Below are positions 57,822 through 64,000 of a DNA stretch of 64,000 nucleotides, in pieces. Position numbers and translations under genes: made by a program. The stretch is from Nonomuraea fuscirosea. GTDB lineage: Bacteria; Actinomycetota; Actinomycetes; Streptosporangiales; Streptosporangiaceae. Position 1 is the first letter of the stretch. Each line of letters begins with the position of its first letter. The notes beneath the pieces were generated by a model, which searched no databases, had not been told where the DNA came from, and saw only the letters and a list, made by a program, of their open reading frames with translations. The stretch covers positions 1 to 64,000 of the forward strand of contig NZ_PVNG01000038.1 of assembly GCF_003001935.1 (NCBI RefSeq), written 5' to 3'.

Positions 57822-58961
57822 TCAGCCTGACAGGCGGATGGGCATGATCAGATAACGGTAGTCCGTGGTGGCTTGATCCTCCACAGGCTTGCCACCGGTG
57901 AGGATAGCGGGCTTCGTCGACGTGGTCATCTGCAGCCGGGCGATGTCGGAGTCGATGGCTCCCAGACCTTCCAGCAGGAACTGGTGGTTGAAGGCGATGT
58001 TCATCTCATCTCCCTCGTAATCCACCGGAAGCGCCTCGACGGCCTGCGCCTCGTCGCCGCTGCCGGCCTCCAGCACGACCTCGCCGCTCTTGAACGCCAG
58101 GCGTACCGGAGTGTTGCGCTCGGCGACCAGGGCCACGCGCTTGACCGCCTCGACGAACGGGCCTGTGGACAGGTCGGCGCGGGCGGAGAACTCGGTCGGC
58201 AGCAGCGAGCGGTACTTCGGGAACTCGGGGTCGAGCAGGCGCGTCGTCGTACGGCGTCCGGCGCTGGAGAAGCCGATCATGCCTTCGCCGGTGCCTCCCG
58301 CGGAGCTCAGCGCGATCTCGACCTCGGCGCCGGTCGCACCGAGCGCCTTGGCCGTGTCGGCGAGCGTCTTGCCGGGGATCATCGCGATGGCGGAGAAGTC
58401 GGGCTGGCCCGGCTGCCACTTGAGCTCGCGCACGGCCAGCCGGTAGCGGTCGGTCGCGGCGAGGGTCACCGTGTCGCCCTCGATCTCCATCCGTACGCCG
58501 GTGAGCATCGGCAGCGTGTCGTCGCGACCGGCGGCGACGGCGACCTGGCCGACGGCGGAGGCGAACACGTCGCTGCCGACCCGGCCCGCGGCCGGCGGCA
58601 TGGCCGGCAGGGACGGGTAGTCCTCCACCGGCATGGTCAGCAGGGTGAAGCGGGCGCTGCCGCACGTGACGACGGCCTTGGCTCCGTCCACCACGAAGTC
58701 CACAGGCTGTGCGGGAAGCGCGCGCGTGATCTCGGCGAGCAGCTTGCCCGAGACCAGCACGACGCCCGGCTCGCCCGTGTGGACCTCGAGCGTCACCTCG
58801 GCGGAGACCTCGTAGTCGAAACCGGAGAGCTTGAGCTGCGTCCCCTCCGTGACCTCCAGGCGCATGCCGGCGAGAACGGGAACCGACGGACGCGCCGGAA
58901 GGCTGCGTGCCGTCCATGCCACCGCCTCAGCGAGGACGTCTCGCTCGATTCGGAACATCAC
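57822..58961 (-). CDS. dnaN: DNA polymerase III beta subunit (sliding clamp)
   Basis: The 379-aa protein has three clamp repeats. It starts at GTG 58961 with RBS AGGAGG 9 nt upstream. It ends DYRYLIMPIRLSG, the canonical clamp C terminus (YLIMPIRL). It tethers polymerase to DNA. It is next to gnd and 542 bp from dnaA, the gap holding oriC. Confidence 0.98.
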   Translation of the reverse strand: MMFRIERDVLAEAVAWTARSLPARPSVPVLAGMRLEVTEGTQLKLSGFDYEVSAEVTLEVHTGEPGVVLVSGKLLAEITRALPAQPVDFVVDGAKAVVTCGSARFTLLTMPVEDYPSLPAMPPAAGRVGSDVFASAVGQVAVAAGRDDTLPMLTGVRMEIEGDTVTLAATDRYRLAVRELKWQPGQPDFSAIAMIPGKTLADTAKALGATGAEVEIALSSAGGTGEGMIGFSSAGRRTTTRLLDPEFPKYRSLLPTEFSARADLSTGPFVEAVKRVALVAERNTPVRLAFKSGEVVLEAGSGDEAQAVEALPVDYEGDEMNIAFNHQFLLEGLGAIDSDIARLQMTTSTKPAILTGGKPVEDQATTDYRYLIMPIRLSG

Positions 58962-59503
58962 GGTGATCAGCCTCCTGGGTTCGTCGTTGATTCAAGGATC
59001 TCAAGGATCCACCCTCCCGGACTCGCGCTCCGGGAGAACCCCTCTATGGGTCTTTGAGTTTCCTAGTTAGAGATATAGAGGTCATCACACTAGGGGCTGT
59101 GGGAACTGTGGACAACCGGCGTCTTGGCTGGTCAGCGGCCATATTTTCATCCACTGGGGATGTGGGTGACGCCTGGGGAGAACTTCCGCGCCTGGGGACG
59201 ACGATTCTTCGTGCACAGGCCGTCCCCAGATCATGGTGCCTTCATCCACCGTCAGTCCGGGGTTATCCACGAGGTTTCCACAGGTTGTCCACGGGGTAAA
59301 AGCGGCCCTTCTGGAGCCCCAGATCCGTTGTTCACAGTCTGTCCACACGCTGTCCACTGGTAGTCCCCAGGTTCTCCCCAGGATGTCCCCACCCTTGTCC
59401 CCAACCAATGTGGACGGATTTTTCCCACCATTGCCGGGCGAACGGCGAGTGAATTTTTGCGTTTGCGCTGGTCCACAGCGTTTTCCACAGGCTGTGTATG
59501 AAC
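58962..59503. other. oriC: Replication origin oriC with DnaA boxes
   Basis: The dnaA-dnaN gap contains at least nine DnaA-box-like 9-mers: TGTGGACAA at 59107, TTATCCACG at 59263, TTGTCCACG at 59285, TTGTTCACA at 59328, CTGTCCACA at 59339, CTGTCCACT at 59350, TGTGGACGG at 59409, TGGTCCACA at 59469 and TTTTCCACA at 59481. Weaker relatives (TTGTCCCCA at 59395) lie between. The AT-rich stretch at 59065-59085 near dnaN is the likely unwinding zone. This matches actinomycete oriC, which uses TTGTCCACA-type boxes. Confidence 0.93.
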
Positions 59504-61084
59504 TCAAGATCCACGCTGTGTCTGCTTGATCCGCATTGTCAGCTCGTTGACCTGGTTGTACATCGACCTGCGCTCGGCGATCAGCGACCGGATCTTGCGT
59601 TCGGCGTGCATCACGGTGGTGTGGTCGCGGCCGCCGAACTGCTGGCCGATCTTCGGCAGCGACAGCTCGGTCAGCTCGCGGGCGAGGTACATCGCGATCT
59701 GTCTGGCGTTGACGAGCGCCCGGCTGCGGGAGGTGCCGCACAGGTCGTCGATGCTGATGCCGAAGTACTGGGCGGTCTGGTTCATGATCGCCGCGATGGT
59801 GATCTCGGTGTCGGACTCCGAGGTGATGAGGTCCTTCAGCACGACCTCGGCCAGCTGCAGGTCGACACCCTGCCGGTTGAGGCTGGCGAACGCGGTGACC
59901 CTGATCAGCGCGCCCTCCAGCTCACGGATGTTGGTGGAGATGCGGCTGGCGATGTATTCGAGCACCTCGGGCGGCGCGGCCAGGCCCTCCTGGATGGCCT
60001 TCTTCCTGAGGATGGCGATGCGCGTCTCCAGCTCGGGCGGCTGGACGTCGGTGATCAGGCCCCACTCGAACCGGTTGCGCAGCCGGTCCTCCAGCGTGAT
60101 GAGCTGCTTGGGCGCCCGGTCGCTGGAGATGACGATCTGCTTGTTGGCGTTGTGCAGCGTGTTGAAGGTGTGGAAGAACTCCTCCTGCGTCTGCTCCTTG
60201 CCCTCCAGGAACTGGATGTCGTCCACGAGCAGGATGTCGATCGCCCGGTAGCGGCCGCGGAAGCCGTCGGCCTTGTGGTCGCGGATGCTGTTGATGAAGT
60301 CGTTGGTGAACTCCTCGGAGCTCACGTATCTGACCCGGGCGCCGTCGTACAGGCTCTGGGCGTAATGCCCGATGGCGTGCAGCAGGTGCGTCTTGCCCAG
60401 CCCGGAGTCCCCGTAAATGAACAGCGGGTTGTACGCCTTCGCCGGCGACTCGGCCACCGCCACCGCCGCCGCGTGGGCGAAGCGATTGCTGGCACCGATG
60501 ACGAATGTCTCAAATGTGTACTTCTGATTTAGCCTGGCCGGTTCGCTGGGCTTGTTGCTCTTCGCCTCCCACCGATTCGGCGCCGGTTCCGGCGTCTTCT
60601 CCACAGGCGGTGTGTACGGCTGCGCCTGTTCAAAAGAGAAGCCCTGCTGTGGATATTCGGTGGATATCTGTGGCGGCTCGGGCTGTGGAGAATAGAACTG
60701 AGGGGGCTCGGAAGCCGGGTTGTGCTGCGGTTGCGCGGGCTGTGCATAACGCAGCTGACTCTCCACACCCTGGGGATAACTCTGAGTCACAGGCTGTTGA
60801 TGAGAGTCGACGGAAGGCTGTTCCGGGGCCGTGGTGTCGATCATCACGGCCAGCCGCATGGTCCGGCCGAGCTCCTGAGAGAGCGCGTGCGCGACCAGCG
60901 GGCGCAGTTTTCCCTCGATCAGGTCCTTGAGGAAGTCGTTGGGGACGCCGAGCACGATCGTGTCGTTGGCCAGGGCGATCGGACGCACCATCGACAGCCA
61001 GGTGCGCTGCTGGATCGGCACGTTCTCGTTGAGGAAGTTGCTCAGGGCGCTCGCCCATACCGTGCCGAGGTCGACACCGTTCAT
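59504..61084 (-). CDS. dnaA: Chromosomal replication initiator DnaA
   Basis: The 526-aa protein starts at ATG 61084, 9 nt after GAGGAGGGG. The longer frame from 61105 would place that ribosome site inside the gene. Domain I is at 1-80, a Pro/Gln-rich domain II at about 85-195. The AAA+ domain has Walker A GDSGLGKT and Walker B ILLVDDIQFL. The C-terminal HTH has the signature FGGRDHTTVMHAE. DnaA binds the boxes on either side and opens oriC. Confidence 0.98.
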   Translation of the reverse strand: MNGVDLGTVWASALSNFLNENVPIQQRTWLSMVRPIALANDTIVLGVPNDFLKDLIEGKLRPLVAHALSQELGRTMRLAVMIDTTAPEQPSVDSHQQPVTQSYPQGVESQLRYAQPAQPQHNPASEPPQFYSPQPEPPQISTEYPQQGFSFEQAQPYTPPVEKTPEPAPNRWEAKSNKPSEPARLNQKYTFETFVIGASNRFAHAAAVAVAESPAKAYNPLFIYGDSGLGKTHLLHAIGHYAQSLYDGARVRYVSSEEFTNDFINSIRDHKADGFRGRYRAIDILLVDDIQFLEGKEQTQEEFFHTFNTLHNANKQIVISSDRAPKQLITLEDRLRNRFEWGLITDVQPPELETRIAILRKKAIQEGLAAPPEVLEYIASRISTNIRELEGALIRVTAFASLNRQGVDLQLAEVVLKDLITSESDTEITIAAIMNQTAQYFGISIDDLCGTSRSRALVNARQIAMYLARELTELSLPKIGQQFGGRDHTTVMHAERKIRSLIAERRSMYNQVNELTMRIKQTQRGS

Positions 61085-61378
61085 GGTGCGGTTCCCCTCC
61101 TCCATCTCGCGGCCCCCCGCGATCGTTTATCCACATGGCACGACCGCCCGCTGATGATCGACGGCCCTTCGTCCACACGTGTCGGCCGGGCATCCCGCCC
61201 ACGCTCTCCACAGGAGATCCACAGACTGTCCACAGCGCTTGAGCGGGCCTGGAAGGGCCGACAGTATCCATGTGCACAGCTGTGTTCAAGACGTTGTCCA
61301 CAGCCTAGTGGTACCTGGGTACACATACTGTGGACGTGGGGCCGGCGGTGGACAAGTGGCCTGTGGATTAGTGGATAA
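61085..61378. promoter_or_regulatory. DnaA-box cluster upstream of dnaA
   Basis: Perfect or near boxes are TTATCCACA at 61127, TCGTCCACA at 61169, CTCTCCACA at 61204, CTGTCCACA at 61226, TTGTCCACA at 61294, TGTGGATTA at 61362 and AGTGGATAA at 61370. The cluster spans the dnaA promoter region and probably mediates autoregulation and also contributes to oriC. Confidence 0.8.
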
Positions 61379-61388
61379 CCGGTCCGGT

Positions 61389-61418
61389 TTGACCTGGACG
61401 GTGCTTGCCCCGTAACGT
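61389..61418 (+). promoter_or_regulatory. Probable rpmH promoter
   Basis: TTGACC at 61389-61394 and TAACGT at 61413-61418 are spaced by 18 bp, a good housekeeping sigma pattern. The start of rpmH is 113 bp downstream. The region between holds no gene. Confidence 0.5.
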
Positions 61419-61530
61419 ACGACGGTCGGCTTGTCACGCGACGGCTATTTCGCGTGCCCTCGCTTCCTTGACAGGCCATCCATGAGTGTTAAGCGCCTTC
61501 GTGGCGCACCATCAAGCCTGGAGCCCACCC

Positions 61531-61668
61531 GTGAGCAAGCGTACTTTCCAGCCGAACAACCGTCGCCGCGCGAAGACCCACGGCTTCCGGCTGCGGATGC
61601 GCACCCGGGCCGGTCGCGCCATCCTCGCCGCTCGCCGCCGTAAGGGCCGCGAGAAGCTGTCGGCCTGA
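61531..61668 (+). CDS. rpmH: 50S ribosomal protein L34
   Basis: The 45-aa protein starts at GTG and reads SKRTFQPNNRRRAKTHGFR to LRMRTRAGRAILAARR, the invariant L34 signature, basic and full length. It starts the rpmH-rnpA-yidD-yidC-jag operon divergent from dnaA. L34 is part of the large ribosomal subunit. Confidence 0.98.
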   Translation: MSKRTFQPNNRRRAKTHGFRLRMRTRAGRAILAARRRKGREKLSA

Positions 61669-61727
61669 TCGTCCCTCGCGTTAGCAGCCCGCCGGTGCCT
61701 CATACCGGCGGGCGTTAGACGTATACG

Positions 61728-62093
61728 GTGCTGTCCCGTCAATCCCGCATGCGCCGCGGGGAGGAGTTCGAGGCGGCGGTCAAGCGCGGCAAACGCGCCG
61801 GCCGCCCAACTCTCGTGGTGCATTTCACCATTTCCGGGGAAGAGTCACCCCGGGTCGGTTTCGTCGTGAGCAAGGCCGTCGGTGGCGCGGTGACCAGGAA
61901 CAAGGTCAAGCGGCGGCTTCGACACCTCATGCGGGACCGTCTCGACGCGCTGCCACGAGGTAGCCTGCTTGTGGTACGCGCCAACCCACCGGCCGCGTCC
62001 GCGGGATTCGAGCAACTGGCCGCCGAACTCGATCTCGCGCTGGCTCGTTTGCTCAGGCGGCGCGAGTCCTCGACGGGCGGACAGAAGAGATGA
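61728..62093 (+). CDS. rnpA: Ribonuclease P protein component
   Basis: The 121-aa protein starts at GTG. It contains GFVVSKAVGGAVTRNKVKRR, the RNR-like signature of RnpA. It supports RNase P RNA in tRNA 5'-end maturation. Its stop overlaps yidD by 4 nt. It follows rpmH by 59 bp. Confidence 0.96.
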   Translation: MLSRQSRMRRGEEFEAAVKRGKRAGRPTLVVHFTISGEESPRVGFVVSKAVGGAVTRNKVKRRLRHLMRDRLDALPRGSLLVVRANPPAASAGFEQLAAELDLALARLLRRRESSTGGQKR

Positions 62094-62371
62094 CGGAGCA
62101 ACCGCAAGGGGCGGCGCCGGGCCTGGCGGCCCGGGCGCTGATCGTCCCCATCCGGTTCTACCGGGCGTTCATCAGCCCGCTGCTCGGTCCACGCTGCCGG
62201 TTCTACCCGTCCTGCAGCCAGTACGGACTCGAAGCGATCGCCGTACATGGAGCATTGCGCGGCACATGGCTGACTGTCCGGCGCATCGGGCGGTGCCACC
62301 CATTCCATCCCGGAGGTATTGACCCGGTGCCCCCACGCCCGGTCCGGTCCCACGAAACGCAAGGGAGATAG
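62090..62371 (+). CDS. yidD: Membrane protein insertion efficiency factor YidD
   Basis: The 93-aa protein has the YidD signature CRFYPSCSQYGLEAI and a GRCHPFHPGG motif. It aids YidC-dependent insertion. It overlaps rnpA (ATGA) and is 4 bp from yidC, so the three are coupled. Full length. Confidence 0.96.
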   Translation: MTEQPQGAAPGLAARALIVPIRFYRAFISPLLGPRCRFYPSCSQYGLEAIAVHGALRGTWLTVRRIGRCHPFHPGGIDPVPPRPVRSHETQGR

Positions 62372-62375
62372 CTCG

Positions 62376-63326
62376 GTGGAGCTGTCCTGGCTGAGCTGGC
62401 TGTACCAAGCCGTAGCCCAAGTCATCATCTGGATCCATACTGCATACAGCACGGTCCTCAACCCGGACAGCGGGCTGACCTGGGCGTTGACGATCATCAC
62501 GCTGACCGTGTTCATGCGGATCCTGATCTTCCCGCTCTTCCTCAAGCAGATGCGATCGTCGCGGAAGATGCAGGAACTCGCCCCCAAGGTTCAAGAGCTG
62601 CGCAAGCGTTACAAGAACGACAAGCAGCGGATGAACCAGGAGGTCATGGCGCTCTACCAGGGCGCTGGCGCCAACCCGCTCGGCGGCTGCCTGCCGGTCG
62701 TGGCCCAGTTCCCGATCTTCATCTCCATGTTCACCGTCCTGCACAACATGGCTGACGGTCACGCCAAGTACGGCATGACGCAGGAGCTGGTCGACAGCGC
62801 CAGGGCGGCGCACATCTTCGGCGCGCCGCTGCCCGCCAACTTCTTCATGTCGGAGGCGCAGCTCCAGACGTTCGGCGCCGGCAACATCCAGACCAAGGTG
62901 GTCCTGGGGATCTTCGTCGCGGTCAGCTCGCTGACCACGTTCCTCACCGTCCGGCAGAGCGTCACCCGCTCCATGGCTCAGATGCCGGACAACCCCATGG
63001 CGCAGCAGCAGAAGATCCTCATGTACATCTCGCCGCTGTTCGCCTTCTTCAGCCTCAACTTCCCCCTCGGTCTGATCATGTACTGGGTCACCACCAACCT
63101 GTGGACGCTCGGTCAGCAGCACTGGTTCTACAGCCGCAACCCGATGCCGCAGTACGACGCCAAGGGCAACGTCATCCCGGTCGAGCCGAAGGCCGGTCTG
63201 ATCGGCAAGCTCCGCAAGACCACTCCGGAAGAACAGGCCCCGCCGCCCCCTCCGGAGCCTAAGATCATCAGACAGCAGCCGAGCAGGCAGAGCCGCAGCA
63301 AGCGCACCGGCAGCAAGAAGTCGTGA
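62376..63326 (+). CDS. yidC: Membrane protein insertase YidC
   Basis: The 316-aa protein starts at GTG 62376 after AGGGAGA, although the frame is open to 62319. It has the YidC/Oxa1 core: five helices beginning WALTIITLTVFMRILIFPLF, KMQELAPKVQELRKRY in the loop, and a C-terminal Lys/Pro-rich tail. It inserts and folds membrane proteins. It is the Gram-positive type without a large periplasmic domain. Confidence 0.96.
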   Translation: MELSWLSWLYQAVAQVIIWIHTAYSTVLNPDSGLTWALTIITLTVFMRILIFPLFLKQMRSSRKMQELAPKVQELRKRYKNDKQRMNQEVMALYQGAGANPLGGCLPVVAQFPIFISMFTVLHNMADGHAKYGMTQELVDSARAAHIFGAPLPANFFMSEAQLQTFGAGNIQTKVVLGIFVAVSSLTTFLTVRQSVTRSMAQMPDNPMAQQQKILMYISPLFAFFSLNFPLGLIMYWVTTNLWTLGQQHWFYSRNPMPQYDAKGNVIPVEPKAGLIGKLRKTTPEEQAPPPPPEPKIIRQQPSRQSRSKRTGSKKS

Positions 63327-63346
63327 ACACGAAGGAGAGGCCGGCC

Positions 63347-63835
63347 ATGACCGAGGCCGAGCAGGAGAAGGCTCCTGATCTCAATGCGCTGGAGCAGGAA
63401 GGCGAGATCGCTGCCGACTACGTCGAAGGGCTTCTCGACATCGCCGACATCGACGGCGACATCGACATGGACGTCGAAGGCGATCGCGCCCTGGTCTCCG
63501 TCGTCGGGCTGAAGGGGACGGAGCTGGTCGGGCCGGCCGGAGAGGTTCTCGAGGCGCTGCAGGAGCTGACCCGCCTGGCCGTGCACCGGCAGACGGGGGA
63601 GCGCTCGCGGCTGATGCTCGACGTGGCGGGCTACCGCGAACGCCGCCGGGCCGAGCTCACCAAGCTCGGCACCGAGATCGCCAACCAGGTCAAGGAGCGG
63701 GACGAGCCCAAGTCGCTGCAGCCGATGACCCCGTTCGAACGCAAGATCGTCCACGACGCGGTGGCCGCCGCCGGACTCCGCAGTGAGTCCGAGGGTGAGG
63801 AGCCGCAGCGGTACGTGGTGGTCCTGCCCGCCTGA
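63347..63835 (+). CDS. jag: Jag/KhpB RNA-binding protein with R3H domain
   Basis: The 162-aa protein starts at ATG 63347 after AAGGAGAGG (8 nt). An alternative GTG overlaps yidC at 63323. It has a KH-like domain (GPAGEVLEALQELTRLAV, about 65-90) and a C-terminal R3H-like motif (MTPFERKIVHDAVA, about 128-141). The N-terminal region is acidic. KhpB/Jag binds RNA and influences cell division in Firmicutes. It is the last gene of the operon. Confidence 0.93.
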   Translation: MTEAEQEKAPDLNALEQEGEIAADYVEGLLDIADIDGDIDMDVEGDRALVSVVGLKGTELVGPAGEVLEALQELTRLAVHRQTGERSRLMLDVAGYRERRRAELTKLGTEIANQVKERDEPKSLQPMTPFERKIVHDAVAAAGLRSESEGEEPQRYVVVLPA

Positions 63836-63856
63836 GGCGCGTCACGCCATCCGATC

Positions 63857-63893
63857 CGGCCGTCTGCCCGCCGTCGCGCGCGGTAGACGGCCG
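63857..63893 (+). terminator. Terminator of the yidC-jag operon
   Basis: CGGCCGTCT (63857-63865) and AGACGGCCG (63885-63893) form a 9-bp stem, followed by TTT. The rest to 64,000 has no complete gene; rsmG, expected next, is not visible. Confidence 0.75.
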
Positions 63894-64000
63894 TTTCGCG
63901 TTCACGACCCTCTGTCTTCGGTACGGAGCCGCGACCGGCAAGGCCGGGCCGGGACCCCGGCGGCGGGGTCGGTCGCCCGTGGCCGGCCGACGGCGCGCTC

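Overview
The window is very GC-rich actinobacterial chromosome around the replication origin. The order dnaA-dnaN-gnd-recF-DUF721-gyrB-gyrA-DUF3566-tRNA-Ile on the minus strand, with rpmH-rnpA-yidD-yidC-jag diverging on the plus strand, is the classic actinomycete oriC region. Placement near Streptosporangiaceae (Nonomuraea-like) is an inference from gene content; no 16S or marker comparison was possible.

Region 1 (about 1-10,857) is an actinomycete integrative and conjugative element (AICE) of the pSAM2 type, inserted beside tRNA-Ala(UGC). A Nudix protein (Pif-like), a GntR/UTRA repressor (KorSA-like) and a UTRA-only paralogue read leftward. From a shared control region, a Pra/SCO3933-like regulator, an FtsK/TraB DNA translocase, small membrane proteins, a dense array of tiny (33-96 aa) genes, a RepSA-type replication initiator, Xis and a tyrosine integrase read rightward. 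The integrase ends next to the 3' end of the tRNA. The left attachment site is not in the window.

Region 2 (10.8-33 kb) is accessory chromosome. It carries a HAD hydrolase, the small DLW-39 protein, a His-rich exported protein, two MocR-type regulators (one divergent from an MFS exporter, one divergent from a PaiB-like flavin-binding protein) and a UspA protein. It also carries a pair of giant STAND-type regulators (an ATPase-TPR-SARP fusion of 1068 aa and a LuxR/LAL protein of 883 aa). A copper-handling trio (membrane protein, PCuAC lipoprotein, Tat-exported DyP peroxidase), a methyltransferase, an MBL-fold hydrolase and an MMPL exporter follow.

Region 3 (33.3-41 kb) is the most interesting biosynthetic locus. 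A translationally coupled oleC-oleD-oleB operon (beta-lactone synthetase, 2-alkyl-3-oxoalkanoate reductase, beta-lactone decarboxylase) lies beside a coupled ACP-ketosynthase II pair and a divergent KAS III/OleA-like thiolase. Three small secreted proteins of unknown function are interspersed. This predicts head-to-head fatty-acyl condensation to a beta-lactone or olefin.

Region 4 (41-49 kb) has a VOC protein, a UvrA-like drug-resistance ABC ATPase followed by an MFS exporter, an SDR, a P-loop kinase, a methyltransferase and a decayed CGNR regulator. Region 5 (49-64 kb) is the conserved replication core. It includes oriC between dnaN and dnaA and a second cluster of DnaA boxes upstream of dnaA. 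The tRNA-Ile and tRNA-Ala genes, which usually sit side by side after gyrA, are here separated by about 38 kb of regions 2-4.
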